In this document: one piece after another, positions 1-9,621 of the stretch
Numbering within the stretch: position 1 is the stretch's first letter
How the letters are laid out: each line of letters starts with the position of its first letter
From: Luteimonas sp. RC10
Lineage (GTDB): Bacteria; Pseudomonadota; Gammaproteobacteria; Xanthomonadales; Xanthomonadaceae
NCBI RefSeq assembly: GCF_014192745.1
Contig: NZ_JACHYJ010000003.1
Location: 186,001 to 250,000, forward strand
Reading direction: 5' to 3'
DNA length: 64,000 nucleotides
Notes under the pieces: model-generated
Seen by the model: only the letters and a program-made list of their open reading frames with translations
What the model was told of the DNA's origin: nothing
Database searches by the model: none
Position numbers and translations under genes: made by a program

Positions 1-81
1 ACCCTAGACCGCCCTCCGCCCGCCGATGCCCTCGCCTGCCGGCCTTCACCTCGGGCCTTGGCCTGAACCCGGGCGCCGTCG

Positions 82-1389
82 ATGCTTGAGCTGATCCTCA
101 TCGTCCTGGCGCTGATTGCCTGCAACGCGTTCTTCGCGCTGTCGGAAATGTCGGTCGTGACGTCCCGCAAGCCGCGCCTGAAGCAGATGGCCGAGCGGCG
201 CGGCGCACGCACGGCCCTGGAGTTGGCCCAGCATCCCGAGCGCTTCCTGTCGACCGTCCAGGTCGGCATCACGCTGATCGGCGTGCTCACCGGCATGCTC
301 GGCGGCGACGCGCTGGGCAGCGCCATCGGCAGCTGGCTGGCGTCCAGGCTGCCGGCGCTGGGCGCCTATGCGACCACCGCCGGCACGGTGCTCGCCGTTG
401 GCCTCATCACCTTCCTGACCATCGTGCTGGGCGAACTGCTGCCCAAGCGTCTGGCGCTGCTGGCACCCGAGCGCGTGGCCAGCGTCGTCGCGCTGCCGAT
501 GCATTGGCTCTCGCGCATCGCGACCCCGGCGGTGTGGCTGCTCAGCGCTTCGGTCCGCGGCCTGCTGCGGCTGCTGCGGCTCAACGACACCGAAGCGGCC
601 CAGGTGACCGAAGAAGAAATCCGCATGCTGGTGAGCGAGAGCCACGAGCAGGGCGTGATCGACGCCGACGAGCGCAACATGGTCAACCGCGTGCTCACGC
701 TGGGCGACCGCGATGCCGAGACGCTGATGACGCCGCGCACCCGGATCGCCTGGCTCGATGTGTCGGCCAGCTTCGAGGAGAACCTGGCGCGGATGCGCGA
801 CACGCCCTATTCGCGCTACCCGGTGCTGCGCGGCAACGACGCCGACGTGGTCGGGATCCTGGAGATCAAGTCGTTGATCGACCGGCTCGATGCCGGGGCC
901 TTCGACCTGTTCAAGTACCTGCGCGAGCCGCTGTTCGTGTCCGAGTCGACGCCGGCGATGAAGCTGCTGGAGATCCTGCGCGAGAACCAGCAGTCGCTGG
1001 CACTGGTGGTCGACGAGTACGGCGACATCACCGGCATGGTCACCGTCAACGACGTCATGGAAGCGGTGATCGGGCGCACCCAGAGCAGCGGTGTGGACGC
1101 CTCGCCGCTGGTGGTCACGCGCGACGACGGCTCGCTGCTGGTCGACGGCAGCCTGTCGGTCGAGGCGGTCCGCGAACTGCTCGGCGGGGGCGAGCTGCCG
1201 GGCGAGGACGAGCACATCTTCCACACTGCCGCCGGCATGACCATCGCCCAGTTCGGACGCATTCCCAACGTCGGCGAGCATTTCGACGCCAACGGCTGGC
1301 GCGTGGAGATCGTCGATCTGGACGGGCCGCGCGTGGACAAGCTGCTGCTGCAGCGGCTGCCCGAGCATGAGGCCGACGATGCGGCCTGA
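82..1389 (+). CDS. CNNM/CBS-domain inner membrane transporter (CorC/HlyC family, PaeA-like)
   Basis: A 435-residue protein with the usual three-part layout of this family. An N-terminal CNNM (DUF21) membrane domain covers about residues 1-195 and has hydrophobic segments at about 3-22, 95-125 and 135-155. A CBS pair follows at about 205-330 (motifs MTPRTRIAWLDV and VVDEYGDITGMVTVNDV). A CorC/HlyC C-terminal domain covers about 345-425. Length and order match PaeA/YtfL, a polyamine exporter, but Mg/Co efflux relatives share the same domains, so the substrate is uncertain. The old label hemolysin has little functional meaning. The ATG at 82 gives an N-terminus that starts directly in a membrane segment. 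The 3' end overlaps the ExoD-like gene, suggesting co-transcription. Confidence 0.85.
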   Translation: MLELILIVLALIACNAFFALSEMSVVTSRKPRLKQMAERRGARTALELAQHPERFLSTVQVGITLIGVLTGMLGGDALGSAIGSWLASRLPALGAYATTAGTVLAVGLITFLTIVLGELLPKRLALLAPERVASVVALPMHWLSRIATPAVWLLSASVRGLLRLLRLNDTEAAQVTEEEIRMLVSESHEQGVIDADERNMVNRVLTLGDRDAETLMTPRTRIAWLDVSASFEENLARMRDTPYSRYPVLRGNDADVVGILEIKSLIDRLDAGAFDLFKYLREPLFVSESTPAMKLLEILRENQQSLALVVDEYGDITGMVTVNDVMEAVIGRTQSSGVDASPLVVTRDDGSLLVDGSLSVEAVRELLGGGELPGEDEHIFHTAAGMTIAQFGRIPNVGEHFDANGWRVEIVDLDGPRVDKLLLQRLPEHEADDAA

Positions 1390-2017
1390 TCGGCCGGAGC
1401 TGCGTTCGCGTGAGGAAGCCTCGACCCGGGAACTGCTCGCGGCGATGGCGGCGGGCGATCCTGGCGACCAGTTGCGCTTCCGCGACCTGCTGGCCGGCCT
1501 GGACAAGCGCGTGTTCGGCATGATGCTGTTCGTCGCCACGCTGCCGGCGTTCATCCCGATTCCCGGCGTCGGCGGCGCGGTCGGTGGCCCGCTGGTGATC
1601 TTCGTCGGGCTGCAGTTGCTGGTCGGGCTGCGCAAGCCGTGGCTGCCCGGGTTCATCGCCGAACGCGGCCCGCACCGCAGCGCCGTGAAGCGCTTCGAGA
1701 CCGTGCTTGAGCCCTGGTTCCGGCGTCTGGAGCGGGTCAGTCGCCCGCGCCTGCCGGGCGTCCTCGACCATCGCGCCGCCACCATGTTCACCGGCCTGCT
1801 GCTGGTGCTGCTGGGGATCCTGCTGGCGCTGCCGATCCCGTTCACCAACTATGTCTTCGCCGTGCTGCTGCTGGCCTACGCACTGGCGCTGCTCGAGCGC
1901 GACGGCGCCCTGCTGCTGGTCGCCTGGGCCGCCGGCCTGCTGGCGATCGGGGTATTCGGCGTGCTCAGCGGCGCGCTGGCGGCCGCGGCAACGGACTGGC
2001 TCTCACGGCTCACCTAG
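1379..2017 (+). CDS. ExoD-like membrane protein
   Basis: About 212 residues. It resembles the ExoD family (named for a Rhizobium exopolysaccharide mutant): a soluble N-terminus with the motif GDQLRFRDLLAGLDKRVFGM, then a hydrophobic stretch with PIPGVGGAVGGP, then a C-terminal pair of membrane segments at about residues 140-200. The biochemical role of the family is unsettled; links to exopolysaccharide and envelope maintenance are reported. I chose ATG 1379 over in-frame ATG 1367 because GAGG lies six bases before it. The start overlaps the end of the CNNM gene by 11 bp, so the two are probably translationally coupled. It converges on trmJ with only 18 bp between the stops. Confidence 0.75.
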   Translation: MRPDRPELRSREEASTRELLAAMAAGDPGDQLRFRDLLAGLDKRVFGMMLFVATLPAFIPIPGVGGAVGGPLVIFVGLQLLVGLRKPWLPGFIAERGPHRSAVKRFETVLEPWFRRLERVSRPRLPGVLDHRAATMFTGLLLVLLGILLALPIPFTNYVFAVLLLAYALALLERDGALLLVAWAAGLLAIGVFGVLSGALAAAATDWLSRLT

Positions 2018-2035
2018 CCTGGCGCAGCCGGCGGC

Positions 2036-2827
2036 TCAGCGCTCGCGGCGCTCACCGGCCAACTGCGCCATGCGCTGGGCATCGGCCAGGATGCCGCGCA
2101 GCAGCCGGACCTCCTTCTCGTCGAGTCCGGTGCGCACGAACAGCCGGCGCAGCTTGCGCATCGCCGAGTCCGGCGCGCGCCCCTTGTGGAAGTCGATCGC
2201 CTCCAGCGTGTCGGCCAGTTGAGCGAAGAACCCTTCGAGTTGGGCGTGCGGCACCGCGTTTGCGGACACCGGTGCGACTGCCGACGGGGCCGCGGCCTCA
2301 CCCAACAGCGCCAGCCGCAGTTCGTAGCTGAGCACCTGCACCGCGGCCGCGAGGTTCAACGAGCTGTAGTCGGGATTGGCCGGGATGTGCACGGCCGCAT
2401 GGCACAGCTGCAGCTCCGAGTTCTCGAGCCCGGTGCGCTCGCGGCCGAACACCAGCGCAACCTCGCCGCCGTCCAGCGCCTGCGCATGCGCCGCGGCCGC
2501 GGCGTCTCGCGGACGCAGCTCGCGCAACTGCACCCGCCGGCTGCGTGCGGTGCAGCCAAGCACCAACCGGCAATCGGCGACCGCCTCGGCCAGGGTGTCG
2601 AAACGCGCGGCCGAGGCCAGCACGTCGTCGGCGCCGGCGGCCATCGCCTCGGCCTCGGCATGCGGAAACTTCTGCGGCGCGACCAGCACCAGACGGTGCA
2701 GCCCCATCGTCTTGAGCGCGCGTGCGGCCGAGCCGATGTTGCCGGGATGCTGGGTGCCGACGAGCACGATGCGCAGGCGCGCAGCGACCGTGTCGGGCGA
2801 AGAGTCAGGATTGAGGGGCGCTTGCAT
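2036..2827 (-). CDS. trmJ: tRNA (cytidine/uridine-32-2'-O)-methyltransferase TrmJ
   Basis: A 263-residue SPOUT-class (SpoU/TrmH) methyltransferase that 2'-O-methylates position 32 in the anticodon loop of several tRNAs. Visible family motifs are the N-terminal VLVGTQHPGNIGSAARALKT, the middle LVFGRERTGLEN and the C-terminal knot motif IPANPDYSSLNLAAAVQV, which forms the SAM site. The roughly 90-residue tail after the knot is typical of TrmJ and absent from the shorter TrmL, which supports this assignment. The gene is divergent from suhB with an 86 bp gap. In many gammaproteobacteria trmJ and suhB are likewise divergent neighbours, so the context agrees. Confidence 0.93.
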   Translation of the reverse strand: MQAPLNPDSSPDTVAARLRIVLVGTQHPGNIGSAARALKTMGLHRLVLVAPQKFPHAEAEAMAAGADDVLASAARFDTLAEAVADCRLVLGCTARSRRVQLRELRPRDAAAAAHAQALDGGEVALVFGRERTGLENSELQLCHAAVHIPANPDYSSLNLAAAVQVLSYELRLALLGEAAAPSAVAPVSANAVPHAQLEGFFAQLADTLEAIDFHKGRAPDSAMRKLRRLFVRTGLDEKEVRLLRGILADAQRMAQLAGERRER

Positions 2828-2913
2828 GCCGCGAATGGTAAACTGCCCGACCGGCCAAGCGCCGGCACCGCTCTTTTTCCCCTCGAACCCGCCCGCGCCC
2901 GGAGTCGTCCGCG

Positions 2914-3744
2914 ATGCTTCAACCTGCTGTCAACATCATGGTCAAGGCGGCGCGTGCCGGCGGCAACGTCCTGCTGCGCAACATGCACAAGCTCGACGCG
3001 CTCAACGTCGTCGAGAAGGCCCGACTGGACTACGCCAGCGAAGTCGACGGCCTGGCCGAAGAGGCGATCGTCAAGGAATTGCGCCGGGCGCATCCCGATT
3101 ACGCCATCCTCGGCGAGGAAGGCGGCGCCAAGCCCGGCCGCGGCGGCGCGAGCCGCTACACCTGGGTCATCGATCCGCTCGACGGCACCAGCAACTATCT
3201 GCGCGGCTTCCCCCACTGGTGCGTGTCGATCGCGCTGGTCGAGGGCGGCGAGCCGCTGCATGGCGTGATCTTCGATCCGCTGCGCAACGAACTGTTCACC
3301 GCCACGCGCGGCGCCGGCGCCCAGCTCAACGAACGCCGCATCCGCGTCGCCGACCGCAAGGACCTGTCGGGCGCGATGATCGCCACCGGCTTCGCCCCGC
3401 GCGAGCGCAAGCGTGCCGGCGCGCAGCTGCGCGCGGTCGACGCCCTGCTCGAGTCCGCCGAAGACGTCCGCCGCGCCGGTTCGGCCGCACTGGACCTGGC
3501 CTACGTCGCGGCCGGGCGTTGTGACGCCTACTTCGAGGCCGGCGTCCATCCCTGGGACATCGCGGCCGGCGTGCTGCTGGTCCGCGAGGCCGGCGGCCGC
3601 GTCAGCGACTTCAAGGGCCGCGCCACCGGTCCGATGAACGTGGCCATGGCCGGTGGCCGCCCGATCCTCGCCTCCAACGTACGCCTGATCGAGCCGCTGC
3701 AGCAGGTGCTGGTGTCGTCGGGGTATGCGAAGGAGTTCGACTGA
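2914..3744 (+). CDS. suhB: Inositol-1-monophosphatase SuhB
   Basis: A 276-residue Mg-dependent phosphatase of the inositol monophosphatase family. It is close in length to E. coli SuhB, which hydrolyses inositol phosphates and also binds RNA polymerase antitermination complexes during rRNA transcription. Metal-binding motifs are intact: GEEGG at 67-71, DPLDGTSNY at 87-95, and HPWDIAAG with the third acidic ligand at Asp215. ATG 2914 is preceded by GGAG nine bases upstream. It is divergent from trmJ, and two strong stem-loops follow it. Confidence 0.94.
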   Translation: MLQPAVNIMVKAARAGGNVLLRNMHKLDALNVVEKARLDYASEVDGLAEEAIVKELRRAHPDYAILGEEGGAKPGRGGASRYTWVIDPLDGTSNYLRGFPHWCVSIALVEGGEPLHGVIFDPLRNELFTATRGAGAQLNERRIRVADRKDLSGAMIATGFAPRERKRAGAQLRAVDALLESAEDVRRAGSAALDLAYVAAGRCDAYFEAGVHPWDIAAGVLLVREAGGRVSDFKGRATGPMNVAMAGGRPILASNVRLIEPLQQVLVSSGYAKEFD

Positions 3745-3810
3745 GCCAGCCCCCCTGCCGCTGGATCACCTGACGGGACGCTTCTGGATTCGGTGATGTT
3801 TCGCAACAGC

Positions 3811-3843
3811 AGAAAGCCGCGCCATTGCGCGGCTTTCTCGTTT
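3811..3843. terminator. Intrinsic terminator downstream of suhB
   Basis: A perfect 12-bp stem (AGAAAGCCGCGC at 3811-3822 pairing with 3827-3838) with a 4-base loop, followed by CGTTT. It has A residues on one side and T residues on the other, so it could work in either direction between the convergent suhB and secF genes. Confidence 0.85.
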
Positions 3844-3938
3844 CCGGGGCATTGACGCATCGGCCACCGCGGGCGGCGCCCCGCACGCCTCCGCCCGGCC
3901 CCTTCACAAATCCGCTGATTTCGACGGCAGGGCACCCA

Positions 3939-3975
3939 AACGCAGAAGGCCGCGCGATGCGCGGCCTTCTGCGTT
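3939..3975. terminator. Bidirectional terminator downstream of secF
   Basis: A perfect 17-bp inverted repeat (3939-3955 with 3959-3975) around GAT, flanked by AA and TT. It lies 19 bp past the secF stop on the minus strand and is the likely end of the yajC-secD-secF transcript. With the preceding hairpin it isolates the two convergent units. Confidence 0.85.
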
Positions 3976-3994
3976 CACGAATCACCAACTCACA

Positions 3995-4957
3995 TCACGG
4001 CCGACGCGCCAGGGCGGCTTCGTCCTTGGCCTTGGGCAACAGGTCCTGCTTGGTGACGCGCAACACGCCATAGGTCAGCAGCGGGCACGCGATGAAGATC
4101 GACGACAAGGTGCCGACGACGGCGCCCATCATCTGCGTCAGCGCCAGACCTTCCAGCGAGCCGCCGCCGTAGAGGAACAGCGCCAGCACCGACAGGAAGA
4201 ACACCAGCGAGGTGATGATCGTGCGCGAGAGCGTCTGGTTGATCGAGCGGTTGAAGATCTCCAGCGGCTCGGCACGCACGCCACGGAAGTTCTCACGCAC
4301 GCGGTCGAACACCACGATCGTGTCGTTGATCGAGAAGCCCATGACCGACAGCAGGCCGGCGAGCACGGTCAGATCGAACTCGCGGCCGGTCAGCGAGAAC
4401 AGCGCGGCGACCACCAGCACGTCGAACAGCGTGGTCACACTGGCCACCACCGCGAACTTCCACTCGAAGCGCACGCTGATGTAGAGCAAAAAGCCCACCA
4501 GCACGAAGATCGCCGCGTAGATCGCGTTCTTGCGCAGGTCGCCCGAGACCTGCGACCCGATCGCCTCGGTGCTCAGGATCCGGCCCGGGTTGCTGTCGCT
4601 CGAAGCCGCGGCCAGCACCTGCTGTGCCAGCTGCGTGTTGCCGTCCACGTTCGCCTGCTCGTCGCCGCGCACGCGGATCAGCAGGTCATTGCCGCTGCCG
4701 AAGGTCTGCACCTGGGCGTTGGCGATGCCGGCGGTCTCGAGCCGCTCGCGCACCTCATCGACGCTCACCGGCTGCTCGAAACGCACGTTCACCGCGGTAC
4801 CGCCGGTGAAGTCCAGCGCGAAGTTGAAGCCCTTCAGGCCGATCACCGCGATCGAGGCGACGAACATCAGCGCAAACAGCGTGACCCAGATATGGCGCAG
4901 CCGCATGAAATCGATGCGGGTGTCGCTGGGAACGAGGGTCAACGGGAAAATTTTCAT
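3995..4957 (-). CDS. secF: Protein translocase subunit SecF
   Basis: A 320-residue inner membrane protein (E. coli SecF has 323). With SecD it uses proton motive force to pull proteins out of SecYEG on the periplasmic side. Visible features are the first membrane segment at about 20-40, the P1 signature ALDFTGGTAVNVRF near residues 48-61, and the RND-type six-segment core with LLSVMGFSINDTIVVFDRVR. It is the last gene of a yajC-secD-secF unit and starts 15 bp after the secD stop. Confidence 0.97.
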   Translation of the reverse strand: MKIFPLTLVPSDTRIDFMRLRHIWVTLFALMFVASIAVIGLKGFNFALDFTGGTAVNVRFEQPVSVDEVRERLETAGIANAQVQTFGSGNDLLIRVRGDEQANVDGNTQLAQQVLAAASSDSNPGRILSTEAIGSQVSGDLRKNAIYAAIFVLVGFLLYISVRFEWKFAVVASVTTLFDVLVVAALFSLTGREFDLTVLAGLLSVMGFSINDTIVVFDRVRENFRGVRAEPLEIFNRSINQTLSRTIITSLVFFLSVLALFLYGGGSLEGLALTQMMGAVVGTLSSIFIACPLLTYGVLRVTKQDLLPKAKDEAALARRP

Positions 4958-4972
4958 GTTCGGTCTCTCCCG

Positions 4973-6856
4973 TCAGATCGCCAGGGACTTGAGTTTCTTG
5001 CGCGGCGCGTAGATCAGCGTGACCAGCGCGCGCGAGACGACGATCGCAGTGAACATCGAGGCGACGATGCCGATCACCAGCGTGACCGCGAAGCCCTGCA
5101 ACGGGCCGGTACCGAAGGCGTACAACGCGATGCCTGCGATGATGCCGGTCAGGTTGGAGTCGAGAATCGTGTCCGAGGCCTTCTCATAACCGGTCACGAT
5201 CGCTGCCTTCGGTGGCATGCCGGCCCTGAGTTCCTCACGGATACGCTCGTTGATCAGCACGTTGGCGTCGACCGACAGACCGATCGACAACGCCAGACCG
5301 GCGAAGCCGGGCAACGACATCGTGGCGCCGAACAGCGACATCACCGCGACCACGATCAGCAGGTTCAGCATCAACGCCAGACAGGTGACGACGCCGAACA
5401 TGCGGTAATAGAGCATGAAGAACAGCAGCGTGAACAGGAACGCGTAGAGCACCGCGGTGACGCCGCGCTCGACGTTCTCCGCGCCCAGGCTCGGGCCCAC
5501 GACGCGCTCTTCGACGAAGTCCATGGGCGCGGCCAGCGCGCCGGCCTTGAGCTGGCGGGCCAGATCGTTGGCCTCGTCGCGGCTCAGACCGGTGGTCTGG
5601 AACTCGCGACCGAACACGCCGCGGATCGTCGAGGAGCTGATCACGCGCTCGACGGTCCGTGCCGAACGCACTTCCTCGCCATTGACCACGCGCACCGTCG
5701 GGATACGCTCGACGTAGACGATGCCCAGGCGCTGGCCGACGTTCTCCAGCGTGTGGTCGAGCATGCGCTTGCCGCCCGCGCTGTTGAGCGTGATCCCGAC
5801 CGACGGCATGCCGGTCTGCTGGTCGGTCTGCGGATTGGCATTGATCAGCTGATCGCCCGAGACAAGGATGCGCCGGGAGAGCAGCAGCGGGCGGTTGTTC
5901 TCGTCGTAGTACACGCGCGAGTCGGCCGGGATGCTGCCCGAGGCCACCGCAGCGGCGGCCTGGTTCTCATCGCCAGTCACGGCGCGGAACTCCAGCGTCG
6001 CGGTCGCGCCGATCAGGCGCTTGGCCTCGGCGGTGTCCTGCAGGCCGGGGAGCTGGATGACCAGGCGATCCTCGCCCTGGCGCTGCAGCACCGGCTCGGC
6101 CACGCCGATCGAGTTGATGCGGTTGGAGATCACGGTGCGGTTCTGCTCGACCGCGTCGGTCGCGATGCGGGCGATCTCGCTCTGCGACAGGCGCACGGTG
6201 ATGCGGTTGCCATCGACGGCGATCTGCGGGCCGCTGCCGGCCACGCCCTGCCCCGATGCGCTCGCCAGACTCGTGGCGATGTGCTGGCGGGCCTGGTCGA
6301 CATTGGCGCCCTCGTTGAGGACCACGCCAATGCTGTTGTCGGCCCGGCGCTCGACGCTCGAGTAGCCGATGCGGTTGTCGCGCAGCACGGTGCGGATGCC
6401 GTCGGCGTAACCATCGACGCGCTTCTGCAGCGCGGCGGCCTGGTCGACCTGCATCACGAAATGCACGCCGCCCTGCAGATCCAGACCCAGCGACATCGGC
6501 CGGGCGCCGAAGCGCGACAGCCAGTCGGGCACGGTCGAGGCCAGGTTCAGCGCGACCGAATAGTTCTCGCCCAGCGCCGGACGCAGCGTATCGGCGGCCG
6601 CGGTCTGGGCATCGGCATCGTGCAGGCGCACCAGCAGGTGGCTGTCGTCCACCTCGGTGCCGACCGGCGTCACGCCGGCGTCCTTGAGCAGGCCGTCGAC
6701 CTGCTGGCGCAGTGCATCGTCGATGCGCGCCTCGCTGGTGCTCGGGGTGATCTGTATCGACGGATTCTTCTGGTAGGCGTTGGGCAGCGCGTACAGCGCG
6801 GCCAGCACCAGCACCAGCAGGATCAGGACGTATTTCCAGCGCGGGAATTCGAGCAT
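4973..6856 (-). CDS. secD: Protein translocase subunit SecD
   Basis: A 627-residue partner of SecF (615 in E. coli). There is an N-terminal membrane anchor at about 8-26, then the large periplasmic P1 region with the signature GLDLQGGVHFVMQV near 122-135. The C-terminal RND-like membrane domain carries FAGLALSIGLSVDANVLINE, which includes the conserved Asp thought to relay protons. ATG 6856 puts the anchor at the expected distance. It is followed at 15 bp by secF and preceded by yajC with a 71 bp gap. Confidence 0.97.
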   Translation of the reverse strand: MLEFPRWKYVLILLVLVLAALYALPNAYQKNPSIQITPSTSEARIDDALRQQVDGLLKDAGVTPVGTEVDDSHLLVRLHDADAQTAAADTLRPALGENYSVALNLASTVPDWLSRFGARPMSLGLDLQGGVHFVMQVDQAAALQKRVDGYADGIRTVLRDNRIGYSSVERRADNSIGVVLNEGANVDQARQHIATSLASASGQGVAGSGPQIAVDGNRITVRLSQSEIARIATDAVEQNRTVISNRINSIGVAEPVLQRQGEDRLVIQLPGLQDTAEAKRLIGATATLEFRAVTGDENQAAAAVASGSIPADSRVYYDENNRPLLLSRRILVSGDQLINANPQTDQQTGMPSVGITLNSAGGKRMLDHTLENVGQRLGIVYVERIPTVRVVNGEEVRSARTVERVISSSTIRGVFGREFQTTGLSRDEANDLARQLKAGALAAPMDFVEERVVGPSLGAENVERGVTAVLYAFLFTLLFFMLYYRMFGVVTCLALMLNLLIVVAVMSLFGATMSLPGFAGLALSIGLSVDANVLINERIREELRAGMPPKAAIVTGYEKASDTILDSNLTGIIAGIALYAFGTGPLQGFAVTLVIGIVASMFTAIVVSRALVTLIYAPRKKLKSLAI

Positions 6857-6927
6857 TGGCTTGCCTCGGGCGCCGCGCAGGCGGCGCCGGGAGAGTTGCC
6901 GGGGCGAGCCCCGGCAGAATCAGGAAA

Positions 6928-7266
6928 TCAGGCCGACTTCAGCGTGCCCTTGGGCAGCACGTTGCCGACCGCGCCCTTCTGGACCCGGATCTCGACGCGC
7001 TCGGCGATCTCGACGGTGATGAAGCTCTCGCCGATGGCGCGCACGACGCCGGCGATGCCGCCATTGGTGATCACCTCGTCGCCGACCGACAGCTTGTCGA
7101 GCATCGCACGGTGTTCCTTGGTCCGCTTCATCTGCGGGCGGATCATCAGGAAGTACATGATCGCGATCAGGATGATCGGGAAAGCCAGCGTCGACAGCAT
7201 GCTCGGCGCGGCGGGCGCCCCGGCGGCGGCGTGGGCGGGGGCGATCAGCAGGTCCAGCAGATTCAT
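6928..7266 (-). CDS. yajC: Sec translocon accessory subunit YajC
   Basis: A 112-residue, single-span membrane protein that associates with SecDF and YidC. The membrane segment FPIILIAIMYFLMIRPQMKR, with the family hallmark MIRPQ, is at about 29-48. It is followed by a cytoplasmic domain with LSVGDEVITNGGIAGVV. I chose ATG 7266, giving MNLLDLLIAPAHA as in relatives, with GGAT seven bases upstream. ATG 7278 is also in frame and would add four residues. It heads the secDF unit, 105 bp after tgt. Confidence 0.93.
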   Translation of the reverse strand: MNLLDLLIAPAHAAAGAPAAPSMLSTLAFPIILIAIMYFLMIRPQMKRTKEHRAMLDKLSVGDEVITNGGIAGVVRAIGESFITVEIAERVEIRVQKGAVGNVLPKGTLKSA

Positions 7267-7383
7267 CTGGGCATCCATCAGGGTCGAAAAGGCAGCAGGC
7301 GATTATGCCACGGCCGGCCGGGGGCGCAGGCCGGGGCGTGGATGGGGTGTGAAAATCGGACGATCCGGGCCGCCAGGCCCGGC

Positions 7384-8511
7384 TCAGGCGTCCGGATTCC
7401 CGGTCCGGGCGCGATAGAAGGACTCCCGGAATGCGGCGAAGGTTCCCGCCTCGATCGCCGCACGCATGCCTGCCATCAGCCGCTGGTAGTACCAGAGGTT
7501 GTGCAGGGTGCCCAGCATCGGCCCCAGCATCTCCCCGCAGCGGTCCAGGTGGCGGAGATAGGCGCGGGTGTAGCCGCCGGCGCAGGCCTCGCAGCCGCAG
7601 CCTTCCTCGATCGGGCGCAGGTCCTTCTCGAACTTCGCATTGCGGATGCGGATCGTGCCGGTGGAGGTGAAGAAATGCCCGTTGCGGGCGTTGCGGGTCG
7701 GCATCACGCAGTCGAACATGTCGACCCCGCGGGCGACCGCCTCCACCAGGTCCTCCGGGCGCCCCACGCCCATCAGGTAGCGCGGGCGCTCGCCCGGCAA
7801 CTGCGGGCAGGTGTGGTCGAGCATCGCGTTGCGCTCGGCCTCGGTCTCACCGACCGCCAGCCCGCCGATCGCATAGCCGTCGAAGCCGATGGCCTGGAGG
7901 CCTTGCGCCGAGCGCGTGCGCAGGTCGTGGTGCACGCCGCCCTGGACGATGCCAAACAGCGCGGCGTCGTTGCCCTCGTGCGCACGCTTGGAGCGCGCCG
8001 CCCAGCGCAGCGACAGTTCCATCGAGCGCTCGACCACGCGCGGGTCGACCGGCTTGCCGTCGACCTGCACCGGCGGGCACTCGTCGAAGATCATCACGAT
8101 GTCCGAGTCGAGCGTCTTCTGGATGCGCATGCTCTCCTCGGGCCCCAGGAACACTCGCGCGCCGTCGGTCGGCGCCGAGAACGTGACCCCCTCCTCGGTG
8201 ATCTTGCGCTTGTGCGCCAGCGAGAACACCTGGAAACCGCCCGAGTCGGTCAGGATCGGCCCGTCCCAGCGCGCGAAGCCATGCAGGCCGCCGTGCGCCT
8301 CGATGACCTCCAGGCCCGGGCGCAGATACAGATGAAAGGTGTTGCCCAGGATGATCTGCGCGCCCAGCGCACGGATCTGATGCGGCAGCACGCCCTTGAC
8401 CGTGCCGTAGGTGCCCACCGGCATGAACGCGGGCGTTTCGATGGTGCCGCGGGGAAAGGCGATGCGGCCACGCCGGGCCGCGCCGTCGCTGCCGAGCAGT
8501 TGGAAGGACAT
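7384..8511 (-). CDS. tgt: Queuine tRNA-ribosyltransferase (TGT)
   Basis: 375 residues, the same length as E. coli Tgt. It exchanges guanine-34 for preQ1 in GUN-anticodon tRNAs. Motifs are [16 protein letters not shown] at the N-terminus, [12 protein letters not shown] with the active-site Asp, [18 protein letters not shown] with the nucleophilic Asp, and the C-terminal zinc site CGCEAC followed by Tyr-rich sequence and RHL. I chose ATG 8511 because its N-terminus (MSFQLLG) aligns with the family and AGCGGG lies nine bases before it. ATG 8520 is in frame but has no spaced ribosome site. It is separated from queA by an opposite-strand gene. Confidence 0.96.
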   Translation of the reverse strand: MSFQLLGSDGAARRGRIAFPRGTIETPAFMPVGTYGTVKGVLPHQIRALGAQIILGNTFHLYLRPGLEVIEAHGGLHGFARWDGPILTDSGGFQVFSLAHKRKITEEGVTFSAPTDGARVFLGPEESMRIQKTLDSDIVMIFDECPPVQVDGKPVDPRVVERSMELSLRWAARSKRAHEGNDAALFGIVQGGVHHDLRTRSAQGLQAIGFDGYAIGGLAVGETEAERNAMLDHTCPQLPGERPRYLMGVGRPEDLVEAVARGVDMFDCVMPTRNARNGHFFTSTGTIRIRNAKFEKDLRPIEEGCGCEACAGGYTRAYLRHLDRCGEMLGPMLGTLHNLWYYQRLMAGMRAAIEAGTFAAFRESFYRARTGNPDA

Positions 8512-8562
8512 TCTGGACATCCCGCTAGTATGACCGGTCCGTCCGCTCTCGACCCTGACGCC

Positions 8563-9570
8563 ATGACGCGCTGCAATCTGCTCCTGCTGCTTCTGCTGGC
8601 CGCGCCGCTGGCCCTGCAGGCCGCCGGCCGCACCGACCCCGACACCCTGTGCGCGCCGTGGCAGGCCGTGCCGGTGCCGGCGGCCGACGCGGGCGCAGCC
8701 GCGCAGGCCTGCGACACGATGGCGCTGTACTACGGGGCCGACGGCACCGGCGGCGACCCGATCGCCGCACGGCACTGCGCGTATCAGGAGCGCGACCGCG
8801 ACCCCACGGTCCCGTTCGGTGGCAGCGGCGTGCTGATGATGCTCTATGCCAACGGCGAGGGCGTCGCGCGCGACCTGCCGCTGGCGCGTCGTTTCGCCTG
8901 CGAGTACGGCGGCGCGCCGGCCGAAGTGCGGTTTCGCCTCGACCACCTGGCGCGCATCGAGGCGGACCCGCAGGCCGCGCGTATCGACCTCTGCGACGAC
9001 ATCACCAGCGGCCACATGAGCGGCCTATGCGCGGGCCGCGACGCACGCTTCGCCGCGAACGGGCGTGCGAAGGCCTGGCAGACGCTGCAGGCCGACTGGA
9101 CGCCCGAGCAGCGCGCCGCCTGGCGCCGGCTCCGCGACGCGGCCGATACCTACTTCGAGAAGACCAGCGCCTACGAGATCGACCTCAGCGGCACCGCGCG
9201 CAACGTATTCCTGGTCGGCGCGCGCGAACGCCAGGAAACCCAGCTCCTCGAGGATGTCCAGCAGTTCGAGCGCGGCGCCCGGCCCGAGCAGAGCAGCGCG
9301 TCGCTGGCGCCGCTCGACGCCACGCTCAATGCGGTCTATCGCGACGTCCGCGCGCGCCTGCAGGCAGGCGCCTCGCCGCATGACACCGACTTGCTGGGCA
9401 CGATCGATGCCGACGGCGTACGCGATACCCAGCGTGCGTGGCTGCGCTACCGCGACGCCTTTGTCGCGTTCGCCGTCACGCGGTGGCCGGATGTCGAAGG
9501 CGATGCCTGGCGCGCCTGGCTGACCGACCGGCGCACCGGCGATCTGGAGGCGATCCTCGACAGCCCCTGA
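8563..9570 (+). CDS. Secreted Sel1-repeat / LprI-like (DUF1311) protein
   Basis: A 335-residue exported protein of unknown exact role. The N-terminus [20 protein letters not shown] is a clear Sec signal. A Sel1-like motif ([20 protein letters not shown]) sits at about 87-106. The C-terminal half resembles the LprI/DUF1311 lysozyme-inhibitor fold, with the hallmark [14 protein letters not shown] near residue 300 preceded by paired helices. Lysozyme inhibition is shown only for some family members, so I infer a periplasmic envelope-protection role. ATG 8530 is in frame but would bury the signal peptide. The gene is divergent from tgt (51 bp) and convergent with queA (51 bp), splitting the usual queA-tgt pair. 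Confidence 0.7.
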   Translation: MTRCNLLLLLLLAAPLALQAAGRTDPDTLCAPWQAVPVPAADAGAAAQACDTMALYYGADGTGGDPIAARHCAYQERDRDPTVPFGGSGVLMMLYANGEGVARDLPLARRFACEYGGAPAEVRFRLDHLARIEADPQAARIDLCDDITSGHMSGLCAGRDARFAANGRAKAWQTLQADWTPEQRAAWRRLRDAADTYFEKTSAYEIDLSGTARNVFLVGARERQETQLLEDVQQFERGARPEQSSASLAPLDATLNAVYRDVRARLQAGASPHDTDLLGTIDADGVRDTQRAWLRYRDAFVAFAVTRWPDVEGDAWRAWLTDRRTGDLEAILDSP

Positions 9571-9621
9571 GCCGTCGCGCGTGTCCTGCCGGTAGGCGAT
9601 CGTCCGCGCCCGGCCGTCCGC

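Noticed and set aside
46-1848. Long minus-strand open frame opposite the CNNM and ExoD genes
   Set aside because: It is Arg/Gln/His-rich and lies antisense to two clear membrane protein genes. This is a by-product of high GC, not a coding region.
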